A stretch of 64,000 bases of DNA from VXYK01 sp965221585 (GCA_965221585.1 OZ244898.1:2976001-3040000), one strand, 5' to 3'; shown: positions 51,841-60,834, numbered from the stretch's first letter. Notes: a model not told the origin generated them from the sequence alone. Numbers and translations: made by a program.

Positions 51841-52589
51841 GGGTCGTAGACCTCGGCGGCCGGGAACAGCGCCTGCAACGCCGCAGGAGGCTTGAACGGC
51901 TGCCAATCCGAACCCTGCTGAGCCAACCGATCCGCAACCACGACCATTGCCGCAGGATTGTGGCCGAGCCCGCAGTGGCTGCCGCGCACCTCAACGTTCT
52001 CCGTATGGGGAAAATCGCGGTTGAGGCATTGATCCCACTGCACGATGCCGTCACCGCGGGTATAGATCGAAGTGGCAGCAACCGGAATCGGATCCCTCGC
52101 CCAACTCGGAATGCGAGGAATCATCACCCGATCCGAATGGAACTCCTCGAACGCACCGAACGCCGTGCTCACGTTCGAGTCCTGTCTGCCGACGATCTGG
52201 AACGGACTCCCGAGCGTGATCACCTGACGGACGGCTGACGGAGCCAGCCGAGCCATCTCCCGGGCATAGAGGCCGCCGAGGCTCCAACCCACAAGATCGA
52301 CGGGTCCGTCTTGGGCTTTGTCCTCAAGAAGGTCGAAGAGACCGTCGAGGATCTCGTCGGTCGGGCCGATGTTGCGACCAAGACCCCAGCCGTGAGCGTC
52401 GTGGCCCAGGGAGCGCAGCAGCATCCGCATCGGTTTGGTGCTGGGGTCGTCACCCAGAAAACCGGGCAGCACCAACACCGGACGCCCGACACCACGAGGC
52501 AGCACCCGGGCCAAGACAGGCGCAATCGCCACGAAGGTCCCCAACTCCGCCAAAGCACGAACCTCCAACATGACACGCAGAGAATCCAT
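51822..52589 (-). CDS. Alpha/beta hydrolase, lipase/esterase-like
   Basis: 255 residues. PVLVLPGFLGDDPSTKPMRM (oxyanion region), nucleophile elbow DLVGWSLGGLYAREMA (Ser), Asp in YTRGDGIVQWDQC, and His in RGSHCGLGHNP make a plausible triad. This layout resembles triacylglycerol-lipase/PGAP1-like proteins. ATG 52589 is taken; a GTG at 52601 is possible. Convergent with the WS/DGAT gene, suggesting storage-lipid turnover (inference). Confidence 0.85.
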   Translation of the reverse strand: MDSLRVMLEVRALAELGTFVAIAPVLARVLPRGVGRPVLVLPGFLGDDPSTKPMRMLLRSLGHDAHGWGLGRNIGPTDEILDGLFDLLEDKAQDGPVDLVGWSLGGLYAREMARLAPSAVRQVITLGSPFQIVGRQDSNVSTAFGAFEEFHSDRVMIPRIPSWARDPIPVAATSIYTRGDGIVQWDQCLNRDFPHTENVEVRGSHCGLGHNPAAMVVVADRLAQQGSDWQPFKPPAALQALFPAAEVYDPSQHAA

Positions 52590-52678
52590 GCGACTACGCA
52601 CGACCCAATCGTTACACCTTCAAGTCACGCGGGCAAGCGTCGAACATCCTTGTTGAACGACGGGGTCGATCAGCAGCG

Positions 52679-53449
52679 TCAGTCGATTCCGTCGAAATTC
52701 GGGGGGCGCTTCTCGGCGAAAGCGGTCATGGCCTCGATATTCGCGGGAGAACCCATCAACACCGCGAACTCGGCGTTCTCTCGTTCGTGCGCCTCATGCA
52801 GCGCCGCGCGGATCGGCTCGACAATCGTGCGCTTCGAGGCAATCAGCGAACTGATCGGCCTGGAAGCAAGAACCTCGGCGTGCGACATGGCAGTGGCCAT
52901 CAACTCATCAGGTTCACACACCTTGAAGACCAGACCCATCTCCAAACACTCGGCAGCACTGACCCACTCAGAACTCATCAACACCCAGCTCGCGTTCTGC
53001 CTCCCGACCAGCCGCGGGATACTGCTGCTGCTTGCCAGCTCAGGGGCAACGCCCAGAACCGTGAACGGACACTTCAACCGGGCCGTAGACGACATGAACA
53101 CAAGATCAGCCAAACCCAGGACCGTGGCACCGAAACCCAGACCCATCCCGTTGACAGCCAGAATCAACGGTTTCGGAAAGTCGATCAGGATCCTGGCAAC
53201 CCCGGCAAACCCGTGAATCCCCTCGATCCGCTCACCCATCGCCATCCGACCCATCTCAATCACATCCTGGCCGGCCGAGAAGGAGTCCCCAGACCCGGTC
53301 ATGACAACCACGGCCACCCCCGCAGCCTCGGTGGCCTCGTTCAACGCCTCGGCAAGACCGTCCCACATGGCGGCGTTCATGGCGTTCTTCGCCTCGGGCC
53401 GCATCAAAGTGATGGTACGAACCCGCCCCTGGTCAGTGATCTCAATCAT
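52679..53449 (-). CDS. Enoyl-CoA hydratase/isomerase family protein
   Basis: 256 residues. VRTITLMRPEAKNAMNAAMWDGL, then VVVMTGSGDSFSAGQDVIEMG and PLILAVNGMGLGFGATVLGLADL, give the crotonase oxyanion hole. Glu in LGVAPELASSSSIPRLVG sits where the ECI/hydratase acid residues lie. ATG 53449 has GGGGACAAG immediately upstream. Divergent from the amidohydrolase gene. Confidence 0.9.
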   Translation of the reverse strand: MIEITDQGRVRTITLMRPEAKNAMNAAMWDGLAEALNEATEAAGVAVVVMTGSGDSFSAGQDVIEMGRMAMGERIEGIHGFAGVARILIDFPKPLILAVNGMGLGFGATVLGLADLVFMSSTARLKCPFTVLGVAPELASSSSIPRLVGRQNASWVLMSSEWVSAAECLEMGLVFKVCEPDELMATAMSHAEVLASRPISSLIASKRTIVEPIRAALHEAHERENAEFAVLMGSPANIEAMTAFAEKRPPNFDGID

Positions 53450-53534
53450 CTTGTCCCCGTGCTCATGTTGCCTGTGCGGCCAATAAGAGGTTTGCTGATA
53501 GCAACAGCCTAGGGAAATCGCGAAGGGGCGCACG

Positions 53535-55283
53535 ATGGCTCAACACGACCTGATCATCAGAGGAGGCACCGTCATCGACGGCACCGGCGCAGCCGCGCGC
53601 ACCGCAGACATCGCCGTCAACGAAGGTGTCATCAGCGAAGTGGGCCGGGTCAACGGATCAACCCGCCGCGAAATCGACGCCGACGGGGCGCTGGTAGCCC
53701 CCGGATTCGTCGACATCCACGCCCACTACGACGGCCAAGCCACCTGGGACGAACGCATGCAACCGTCAAGCTGGCACGGCGTCACGACCGTCGTGTTCGG
53801 CAACTGCGGCGTCGGATTCGCACCAGTGCACGACCAGGACCACGACAAACTCGTCGAACTCATGGAAGGCGTCGAGGACATCCCCGGAGCGGCCCTGCAC
53901 GAAGGGCTGGAGTGGGGATGGAACTCCTTCGGCGAGTACCTCGACGCGCTCGAAGGCCGCAAAGACATGAACATCGCCGCCCAAGTACCCCACGGCGCCC
54001 TGCGCCTGCACGTGATGGGGGAGCGAGGCGCCAACCGGGAAGACGCCACCGACCACGACATCGCCGAGATGGGCCGCCTCGCCGCCGAAGGCATCGCCGC
54101 AGGCGGCCTGGGGTTCACGACCAGCCGCACCTCCAACCACAAGACCTCGACCGGAGACTTCACACCGACCCTGACCGCCGCCGCCGACGAGCTGATCGGC
54201 ATCGCCCGAGCAGTGGGCCAAGGCTCCACAGGAGTGTTCCAGCTGGTCAGCGACTTCGTTGACCGCGACACCGAATTCCAGATGTTCCGCGACATGTGCG
54301 CGGTATCCGAGCGCCCGCTGTCGTTCACAATCGTCGAAAGCCCCCGCTCAGCCGATTTCCACAAGGATCTCTTGAAGCGGATCGAAACTGCCCGCGCAGA
54401 CGGCTTCGAGATCACCGGACAATGCCCGGTCCGACCCATAGGCATCCTGCTGGGATTCGAATGCACCCTCAACCCGTTCATGCGCAACCCCGGATGGCAG
54501 GAAATCGCCGACATGGCGCCAGCTCAGCGGGTCGCAGCCCTGCAAGACCCCGACCGACGTCAACGACTGCTCCAATCCAGCGGCGGCGTCGAACGCGTCC
54601 TCGTCGGCGGAGGCATCATCGAGAACTTCCACAACATGTTCGAAATGGGCGAGTGGCCCTACTACGAACCCGCACCGGACCAGACAGTGGCCCGCCGCGC
54701 CGAAGCCCACGGCGTCGACCCCGCCGAATTCGCGCTCGACCTGCTGTTGGAGAACGACGGGACCAACATGTTGTGGGTGCCCTTCACCAACTACGGCTTC
54801 ATGAACCTTGACGGCACACGAGAACTGCTCACCCACCGCTACACGGTGCCGGCGCTTGGCGACGGCGGCGCGCACGTAGGGACGATCTGCGATGGATCAT
54901 TCCCGACCACGCTGCTGCAGCATTGGGGTCGGGACCGGCCCAAAGACAAGATCGACCTGGAGTTCCTGGTGCAACGCCAAGCCCGCGACACCGCCCGCAC
55001 CGTCGGGCTTTGCGACCGCGGAGTCCTCGAGGCGGGCTACCGGGCCGACATCAACGTCATCGACTTCGACAACCTGGCAGTACGCGGCCCCGAATTGGCC
55101 TACGACCTTCCCGCCGGAGGCCGCCGAGTGCTGCAACGAGCCGACGGATACCTGCACACCATCGTGAGCGGCGAAGAAACCTACGCCTCAGGCGAAGCCA
55201 CCGGAGCCCTGCCCGGGAGGCTGGTGAGAGGCGCGCAACCGGCACCAACGACCAACGGTGCGACGAACGGCCGCGGTCGATGA
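53535..55283 (+). CDS. N-acyl-D-amino-acid deacylase family amidohydrolase
   Basis: 582 residues. HDLIIRGGTVIDGTGAAART start and metal-binding PGFVDIHAHYDGQATWD are characteristic of the D-aminoacylase/dihydroorotase group. Further in, VTTVVFGNCGVGFAPV, GALRLHVMGERGANR and ALGDGGAHVGTICDGSF (late Asp/His) follow the D-aminoacylase pattern. It hydrolyses an N-acyl or cyclic amide bond; the true substrate is unknown. The stop overlaps the dioxygenase ATG (ATGA), so the two are co-translated. Confidence 0.9.
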   Translation: MAQHDLIIRGGTVIDGTGAAARTADIAVNEGVISEVGRVNGSTRREIDADGALVAPGFVDIHAHYDGQATWDERMQPSSWHGVTTVVFGNCGVGFAPVHDQDHDKLVELMEGVEDIPGAALHEGLEWGWNSFGEYLDALEGRKDMNIAAQVPHGALRLHVMGERGANREDATDHDIAEMGRLAAEGIAAGGLGFTTSRTSNHKTSTGDFTPTLTAAADELIGIARAVGQGSTGVFQLVSDFVDRDTEFQMFRDMCAVSERPLSFTIVESPRSADFHKDLLKRIETARADGFEITGQCPVRPIGILLGFECTLNPFMRNPGWQEIADMAPAQRVAALQDPDRRQRLLQSSGGVERVLVGGGIIENFHNMFEMGEWPYYEPAPDQTVARRAEAHGVDPAEFALDLLLENDGTNMLWVPFTNYGFMNLDGTRELLTHRYTVPALGDGGAHVGTICDGSFPTTLLQHWGRDRPKDKIDLEFLVQRQARDTARTVGLCDRGVLEAGYRADINVIDFDNLAVRGPELAYDLPAGGRRVLQRADGYLHTIVSGEETYASGEATGALPGRLVRGAQPAPTTNGATNGRGR

Positions 55284-56326
55284 GCGCGCTCACCCAAGTC
55301 GACACCGCAGCGGTCCGACCGCTCGAAACACACGCCAACTGGACCGCGGCAGACGTGGCCGACAGCGACAGGTGGACCTACCGGCTCAACGCGGACGAAA
55401 TCGCCGAACTGGAAGCTGCGCTCGTAGTGGCACGCTCCTACAGCGACGAAGTGCTGGATGTCGACAAAGAGAACTTCCCGCTGCCCACCCTCGCGCCGGT
55501 GCTGAACGGCCTCGCCGAGGAACTGATCAACGGACGGGGATTCTGTCGAATCTCAGCGCTGCCCGTCGAACGGATCGGCTACGAGGACGCCTCCTGGATG
55601 TACTGGGGGATCGGCCTGCACCTCGGCGTGCCATGGCCCCAGAACGTGAAGGGCCACCTGCTCGGCGACGTCAAAGACCAGGGAAAGTCGGTCAACGACC
55701 CGACCGCAAGAGGCAACGAACTCGGCGGCGTGGCCCAACCATTCCACTCCGACGGCTCAGACCTGATCGGGCTGCTGTGCCTCGACCCGGGAGTGTCCGG
55801 AGGCGAGAGCCTGGTCGCCAACGCAGTCGCCGCCCACAACCTGCTGGTGGCGCAGGACCCGCAACTCGCCGAAGTGCTCTACGACCCGCTCCCCTACGAC
55901 TTCCGCGGTGAGCAGAGCAAAGGAAGCGACCCTTTCTACCGAGTGCCGGTGTTCAGCGAACACAACGAGCGGCTGTTCGTGCGCTACATCCGGCCCTACA
56001 TCGAAGCATCCCAACGGCACCCCGACGCCCCGCGGCTCAGCGACCTGCAACGCACTGCCATGGACGCCTACGACTTGCTCGTCAACGACCCCGACAACCG
56101 CGTCGAAATGACCTTCGAACCCGGCGACATGCAATTCGTCAACAACTACCACGTGCTGCACGGCCGCAACGCCTACCAGGACGACCGGGCGACCGGCAGA
56201 GTGCGATGGCTGAAACGCCTGTGGCTCGCCACCGAGATCCTCGGACCAAAGGATCGGCCCGAGCGCTTCCAGTCCGCGGGAGCAACCCGGCACTGGTCAG
56301 CCCGACGCACCCGCGCCGGCATCTGA
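55280..56326 (+). CDS. TauD/TfdA-type 2-oxoglutarate dioxygenase
   Basis: 348 residues. The iron triad is H156-x-D158 in QPFHSDGSD and the distal His294 in NNYHVLHGR, followed by Arg for oxoglutarate. The fold matches TauD/TfdA-family Fe(II) oxygenases that open or decarboxylate small organic acids. Coupled to the amidohydrolase, suggesting successive steps on one substrate (inference). Confidence 0.88.
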   Translation: MSALTQVDTAAVRPLETHANWTAADVADSDRWTYRLNADEIAELEAALVVARSYSDEVLDVDKENFPLPTLAPVLNGLAEELINGRGFCRISALPVERIGYEDASWMYWGIGLHLGVPWPQNVKGHLLGDVKDQGKSVNDPTARGNELGGVAQPFHSDGSDLIGLLCLDPGVSGGESLVANAVAAHNLLVAQDPQLAEVLYDPLPYDFRGEQSKGSDPFYRVPVFSEHNERLFVRYIRPYIEASQRHPDAPRLSDLQRTAMDAYDLLVNDPDNRVEMTFEPGDMQFVNNYHVLHGRNAYQDDRATGRVRWLKRLWLATEILGPKDRPERFQSAGATRHWSARRTRAGI

Positions 56327-56405
56327 GCAACCCGCCGAGCCGAGCCGAAACAACTGGCCGCGCGGATGTGTGGCGAAGCGAACTGCGCAGTATGTTACGG
56401 ACTTC

Positions 56406-57263
56406 ATGAGATACGCAGCTCCCACAACCGTGGATGAGGCGATTGAACTGTTGCACAGCGACCCCGACTCCCGGGTCTTCGCAGGCGCAACCGACCTCAT
56501 CCCCCAAATCCGAGCCGGCCGGCCCGAACCGGCACTGCTCATAGACCTGAAACGCATCGAGCGGCTCGTCGGCGTCAACCACAGCAACGGCACGTGGACC
56601 GTCGGCGCAGCCACCCCCACCTCGGCCCTGACCGCTGACAGCGAGTTCAGCGCCGCCTTCCCGGGCCTGTCCGAAGCAAGCGGCCTGATCGGCTCGGACC
56701 AGATCCAGAACCGGTCCAGCTGGGGCGGGAACCTCTGCAACGCCTCACCCGCAGCCGACTCGGTCCCGGCGCTGATCGTCAACAACGCCACAGCCGTGAT
56801 CGCCGGCAGCTCCGGCGAACGGACCGCCAGCGTCGCCGACATCGTGACCGGCCCAGGACAAACCTCACTGAGCGACGGGGAATTCATCGTCGAATTCCTG
56901 CTCGACGACCCGCCGGCGAGCAGCGGCGACGCCTACCTGCGGCTCATCCCCCGCACCGAGATGGACATCGCCGTAGTCGGCGCCGCAGCGCAACTCACCA
57001 TGGACGGCGACACCGTCGCCTCAGCCCGGATCGCACTCGGAGCCGTCGCCCCGACCTTCGTACGAGTCGCAGACGCCGAATCCGCCCTCGTCGGCTCCAG
57101 CCTGGACGACGGCACCCTCGCCGCGGTAGCCGCCGCAGCCTCGGCAGCCTGCAACCCCATCGACGACAAACGAGGAACCATCCAATACCGCAGGCAAGTA
57201 GCGGGAGTACTGGCCAAACGAGCCGCGCAGACCGCCGCACAACGAGCCAAAGGAACGAGCTGA
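56406..57263 (+). CDS. Molybdenum hydroxylase, FAD-binding subunit (CoxM/XdhB-like)
   Basis: 285 residues. MRYAAPTTVDEAIELLHSDP, VFAGATDLIPQIRAG (FAD), and NRSSWGGNLCNASPAADSVPALIV (second FAD loop), with C-terminal TEMDIAVVGAAAQL. It carries electrons from the iron-sulfur subunit to an acceptor. Overlaps the next gene by 1 nt (TGATG). 79 bp separate it from the dioxygenase gene. Confidence 0.9.
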   Translation: MRYAAPTTVDEAIELLHSDPDSRVFAGATDLIPQIRAGRPEPALLIDLKRIERLVGVNHSNGTWTVGAATPTSALTADSEFSAAFPGLSEASGLIGSDQIQNRSSWGGNLCNASPAADSVPALIVNNATAVIAGSSGERTASVADIVTGPGQTSLSDGEFIVEFLLDDPPASSGDAYLRLIPRTEMDIAVVGAAAQLTMDGDTVASARIALGAVAPTFVRVADAESALVGSSLDDGTLAAVAAAASAACNPIDDKRGTIQYRRQVAGVLAKRAAQTAAQRAKGTS

Positions 57264-57745
57264 TGCCCCGAACCCATGTGAACTGCACCGTCAACGGCGA
57301 CCAGGTCGACTTCCTGTCAGCCGACGACACCTCCCTGCTCAACGCCCTGCGCGACGAACTCGGCCTCACCGGAGCGAAGGAAGGCTGCGGAACCGGCGAC
57401 TGCGGCGCCTGCACGATCCTCGTCGACGGCAGAGTCAACTGCGCATGCCTGATGTTCGCCCCCGAAGCCGAGGGAACCTCGATCACAACCGTCGAAGGCA
57501 TCGCCGAAGGCGACCACCTGCACCCGTTGCAACAGACGTTCCTCGAAGGCGCGGCGCTGCAATGTGGCGTGTGCACACCAGGATTCCTGGTAGCCGCCAA
57601 GGCGCTGCTCGACGAGAACTCCGACCCGACCGAAACCGAGATCCGCTACGCCCTAGCCGGCAACCTCTGCCGCTGCACCGGCTACGACAAAATCATCCGA
57701 GCCGTGCAGGAAGCGGCCGTCCAGGTGAATGGAGCCTCCAAGTGA
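57263..57745 (+). CDS. Molybdenum hydroxylase, [2Fe-2S] subunit (CoxS-like)
   Basis: 160 residues. The plant-type ferredoxin cluster is EGCGTGDCGACTILVDG plus NCAC. The second cluster is ALQCGVCTPGFLVAAKALL with NLCRCTGYDKI. Both sets of four Cys are complete. Coupled on both sides (TGATG and GTGA). Confidence 0.94.
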   Translation: MPRTHVNCTVNGDQVDFLSADDTSLLNALRDELGLTGAKEGCGTGDCGACTILVDGRVNCACLMFAPEAEGTSITTVEGIAEGDHLHPLQQTFLEGAALQCGVCTPGFLVAAKALLDENSDPTETEIRYALAGNLCRCTGYDKIIRAVQEAAVQVNGASK

Positions 57746-59970
57746 CCGTCACAGAGAACCGAACCTACAAGTACGTCGGCACCCGACCGGTGCGTCACGA
57801 CGGACTCGAAAAAGTAACGGGCAAAGCCCGCTTCGCAGCCGACCTCGACATGACCGGGCAGCTCAGAGGCGCATTCGTGCGCTCGCCGCACTCACACGCC
57901 CGCATCGTCTCGATCGACACCAGCAAAGCCGAGGCGATGCCCGGAGTGAAAGCCGTCGTCACCGGCGCCGACTTCGCCGACCTCGACCCCACCCACCCCG
58001 AATTCGACATGGCAGTGAACCTGATGGCGCGGGACGAAGCGCTCTACAACGGCCATACCGTCGCCGCAGTCGCCGCGGTCACGGCCGCCCAGGCCGCCGC
58101 CGCCGCTGCCGCAGTCGAAGTCGAATACGAGCCGCTGCCCGCAGTCCTCACCATCGACGAAGCGATCGCCGAAGGCGCCCCGATCGCCAATCCCACCAAT
58201 CGCACCCTGTTCTCAGGCGACACCGAACCGTCGAACCTGGCCTCGGTCAACGAATTCGGCCGCGGCGACGTCGAAGCCGGCTTCGAAGCCGCAGACATAG
58301 TGATCGAACGAGAGTTCCGGACCGTTGCAGTGCACCAGGGCTACATCGAGCCCCACGCCTGCGTCGCCGACTGCGGCCAGGACGGCAAAGCCACGATCTG
58401 GGCCTCCTCGCAAGGCCATTTCGCGGTGCGCGCCAAGACTGCTGCGGCGCTCGGCTGGAGCACCGACCGGATCAAGGTCATCCCCGCCGAGATAGGTGGC
58501 GGGTTCGGTGGCAAGACCACGATCTACCTCGAACCTGTGGCGGTGCTGCTGTCACAGAAAGCCGCACGACCCGTCAAGATCGTGATGTCACGCGAAGAAG
58601 TGCTGCGGGCCACCGGTCCCGCGCCCGCCACCAAGATCTCGGCCAAGATCGGCGCCACCAACGACGGCGAGATCACCACCCTGCAATCCACGATGTACTT
58701 CGACAACGGCTCCACCAAAGGGTTCGGCGCGCTCACCGGAGCCATGTCGGTCGCTTCCTACAAGCTGCCCAACCTCCAGCTGCACGCCATCGGCACCGTC
58801 ACCAACACCGCCCGCTCGGCCGCCTACCGTGCGCCCTCCGCTCCCCAGGCAGCCTTCGCGGTCGAAACCCTCATCGACGAAATCGCCCAGCGCCTCGACA
58901 TGGACCCGATCGACATCCGCCTGCAGAACGCGATGGTCGAGGGCGACGCCACCGCGATGGGTGCACCACACCCCAAGATCGGCTTCGTGGAGACGCTCGA
59001 AGCGATAAAGAACTCCGACCACTACAACTCACCGGTCCCCGAAGGCGCCGGGCGAGGTGTGGCCACCGGGTTCTGGTTCAACATCGGCGAACAATCCTCG
59101 GCCACCGTCAACCTCAACGAGGACGGCACGGCCACAGTCATCACCGGCAGCCCAGACATCGGCGGGAGCCGCGCCTCGATGGCGCTGATGGCCGCCGAGG
59201 AACTCGGCCTCGCCGTCGACCGGATCACCCCGGTCGTCGCCGACACCGAATCCGTCGGATTCACCGACATCACCGAAGGCAGCCGGGCCACGTTCGCAAC
59301 CGGCATGGCAGTGGTCAACGCCTGCCGGGAGCTCATCGACCAGCTCAAGCAGAGGGCCGCCACCATCAAAGGCGTCGACCTCGAAGAGGTCGACTGGGTC
59401 GACGGTGCCGCCGTCATCGAAGGCCAGGACCCGCTCACGATCCCCGAAATCACCGCCATGGCCAAGAACACCGGCGGGCCGCTGACCGCCACCGCCTCGC
59501 TCAACGCAGCCGGGGCAGGGCCCTCGTTCGCGGTGCATGTCGCGGACGTGGACGTGGACGAGGAAACCGGCCAGACCACGATCCTGCGCTACACCGCAGC
59601 TCAAGACGCCGGCACCGCCATCCACCCCTCCTACGTCGAAGGACAGATACAGGGGGGTTCGGTGCAGGGTATCGGCTGGGCACTCAACGAGGAGTACATC
59701 TACGACTCCGATGGGGTCATGGAGAACGCCAGCTTCCTCGACTATCGAATGCCCGTTGCCTCCGACCTGCCGATGATCGACGCGATCATCGTCGAGGTTC
59801 CCAACCCCAGCCACCCCTACGGCGTGCGCGGTGTCGGCGAGACCGGCATCGTGCCCCCGATCCCGACCCTCGCCAACGCCATCGCCGCCGCTACCGGCGT
59901 CCGCATGACGGCGCTGCCGATGTCTCCGCCGAGGCTGTTGGCCGCGATCAACGAGAACGGCGACAGCTAG
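57742..59970 (+). CDS. Molybdenum hydroxylase, catalytic subunit (xanthine dehydrogenase family)
   Basis: 742 residues from GTG 57742. HDGLEKVTGKARFAADLD start, IGGGFGGKTTIYLEPVAVLL and TARSAAYRAPSAPQAAFAVE carry pterin contacts; the catalytic Glu is in VRGVGETGIVPPIPTLANAI. The loop AYRAPSAPQ differs from the AYRCSFR loop of true CO dehydrogenase, so it is not form I CODH. The substrate is some heterocycle, aldehyde or carboxylate and cannot be named. Sits in the operon of amidohydrolase and dioxygenase genes. Confidence 0.92.
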   Translation: MTVTENRTYKYVGTRPVRHDGLEKVTGKARFAADLDMTGQLRGAFVRSPHSHARIVSIDTSKAEAMPGVKAVVTGADFADLDPTHPEFDMAVNLMARDEALYNGHTVAAVAAVTAAQAAAAAAAVEVEYEPLPAVLTIDEAIAEGAPIANPTNRTLFSGDTEPSNLASVNEFGRGDVEAGFEAADIVIEREFRTVAVHQGYIEPHACVADCGQDGKATIWASSQGHFAVRAKTAAALGWSTDRIKVIPAEIGGGFGGKTTIYLEPVAVLLSQKAARPVKIVMSREEVLRATGPAPATKISAKIGATNDGEITTLQSTMYFDNGSTKGFGALTGAMSVASYKLPNLQLHAIGTVTNTARSAAYRAPSAPQAAFAVETLIDEIAQRLDMDPIDIRLQNAMVEGDATAMGAPHPKIGFVETLEAIKNSDHYNSPVPEGAGRGVATGFWFNIGEQSSATVNLNEDGTATVITGSPDIGGSRASMALMAAEELGLAVDRITPVVADTESVGFTDITEGSRATFATGMAVVNACRELIDQLKQRAATIKGVDLEEVDWVDGAAVIEGQDPLTIPEITAMAKNTGGPLTATASLNAAGAGPSFAVHVADVDVDEETGQTTILRYTAAQDAGTAIHPSYVEGQIQGGSVQGIGWALNEEYIYDSDGVMENASFLDYRMPVASDLPMIDAIIVEVPNPSHPYGVRGVGETGIVPPIPTLANAIAAATGVRMTALPMSPPRLLAAINENGDS

Positions 59971-59987
59971 CGACCCCGCCAGAGCCA

Positions 59988-60233
59988 GTGGCCACCGTCC
60001 ATCTTCAAGCCGACCATCGTCGATTCACCGGCGGAGAGAAGGTCTTGCAGGTGGAAGGCGACACCGTCGGTGCCCTGATCAGAGAACTGGAACGCCGCTA
60101 CCCGGGACTCGGCCCGCTGCTGACCGACGGCGCCAGCGTCGCCATAGACGGCGAACTGATCCCCAACGGCATCTTCGAGAAGGTCGACGAGACCACAGAG
60201 GTCTACTTCGTGGCGCCGATCTCAGGCGGTTGA
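59988..60233 (+). CDS. MoaD/ThiS family sulfur carrier
   Basis: 81 residues from GTG 59988. A ubiquitin-like fold pattern (GDTVGALIRELERRYPGLGPLL, IDGELIPNGIFEKVDETTEVYFV) ends in the double glycine ISGG that is adenylated and thiolated. Follows the molybdenum hydroxylase after 17 bp, so it may supply sulfur for its molybdopterin cofactor; that link is inferred. Confidence 0.82.
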   Translation: MATVHLQADHRRFTGGEKVLQVEGDTVGALIRELERRYPGLGPLLTDGASVAIDGELIPNGIFEKVDETTEVYFVAPISGG

Positions 60234-60323
60234 CGCGCACGGTCAAACAGGCGGTTGGGCGGTCGTCGCCGCTGGGTTATAGAGTCGGACCCGACCTTGA
60301 GACCAGCGAGACCAGGGAGACCG

Positions 60324-60800
60324 ATGGCAAGCTTTCACGAGTTTGAAATGACATCACTAGCCGGTGAACAAGTGGAGTTGTCAACGTTCGCTGACAGGGC
60401 CTGCCTGGTCGTCAACGTCGCCTCCGCTTGAGGCATGACGAAGCAGTACGCAGGTCTGCGTACGCTCCACAACGGAAACCACGGAGTCCACGTCCTGGGC
60501 TTCCCGTGCAACCAGTTCGCGGGCCAAGAACCGGGCACCGCCGAAGAGATCCGAGCCTTCGTCGACGAGAACTACGACATCAACTTCCCGATGTTCGCCA
60601 AGATCGACGTCAACGGTGATGACGCGGCCGAACTCTACGTCTGGCTCAAAGCCCAACACCCCGGAGACGGTGACTCGCCGGACATCCAATGGAACTTCGA
60701 GAAGTTCCTCGTCGACTCCGACGGAGCCGTGGTCGCCCGTTTCGCCCCCTGGGTCACACCCGAAGAAGTCACCGAACAACTGCCCGCCCTGCTCAAATAA
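60324..60800 (+). CDS. Selenocysteine-containing glutathione peroxidase (TGA recoded)
   Basis: 158 residues if TGA 60429-60431 is read as selenocysteine (U36). Before it: MASFHEFEMTSLAGEQVEL and LVVNVASA. After it, in the same frame: GMTKQYAGLRTLHNG, LGFPCNQFAGQEPG and IQWNFEKFLVDSDG. This is the complete GPx layout, with NVASxUG-T-QY and the catalytic partners Q64, W123 and N124 all present. Bacterial relatives usually have Cys at U36. AGGGAG (60314-60319) precedes ATG 60324. A SECIS hairpin follows the TGA. It reduces hydroperoxides with thiols. The 3' end is triplicated in tandem. Confidence 0.93.
60429..60467 (+). promoter_or_regulatory. Bacterial SECIS element
   Basis: From the TGA (60429-60431), the stem GTACGC (60446-60451) / GCGTAC (60458-60463) closes the loop AGGTCT (60452-60457). 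The stem extends by AGC/GCT (60442-60444 with 60464-60466) across one bulged A. The loop starts 20 nt after the TGA, within the usual bacterial distance. The apex GCAGGTCTGC matches that of the well-known Escherichia coli fdhF SECIS (recalled). It would bind SelB. Confidence 0.88.
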
Positions 60801-60834
60801 CCGCTCTGCTGAACTAACCACGCTGCTGAAACAG
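60784..60834 (+). repeat. 17-bp tandem repeat, three copies, spanning the stop codon
   Basis: CCGCCCTGCTCAAATAA (60784-60800, the last codons and stop of the peroxidase), CCGCTCTGCTGAACTAA (60801-60817) and CCACGCTGCTGAAACAG (60818-60834). Exact 17-bp period with substitutions only. Confidence 0.85.

Noticed and set aside
57742..59970. True carbon monoxide dehydrogenase (form I CoxL)
   Set aside because: The AYRCSFR active-site loop is absent (AYRAPSAPQ instead), so a general xanthine-dehydrogenase-family label is safer.
57729..59987. Very long Arg/His-rich plus-strand frame overlapping the molybdenum hydroxylase
   Set aside because: Out-of-frame shadow with Arg/Pro/His-rich nonsense. Only its final 81 codons (59988-60233) are a real MoaD-like gene with its own GTG.
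60429..60431. TGA as an inactivating mutation of the peroxidase
   Set aside because: It falls exactly on the catalytic Sec/Cys codon, the frame on both sides is intact, and a SECIS-type hairpin follows.
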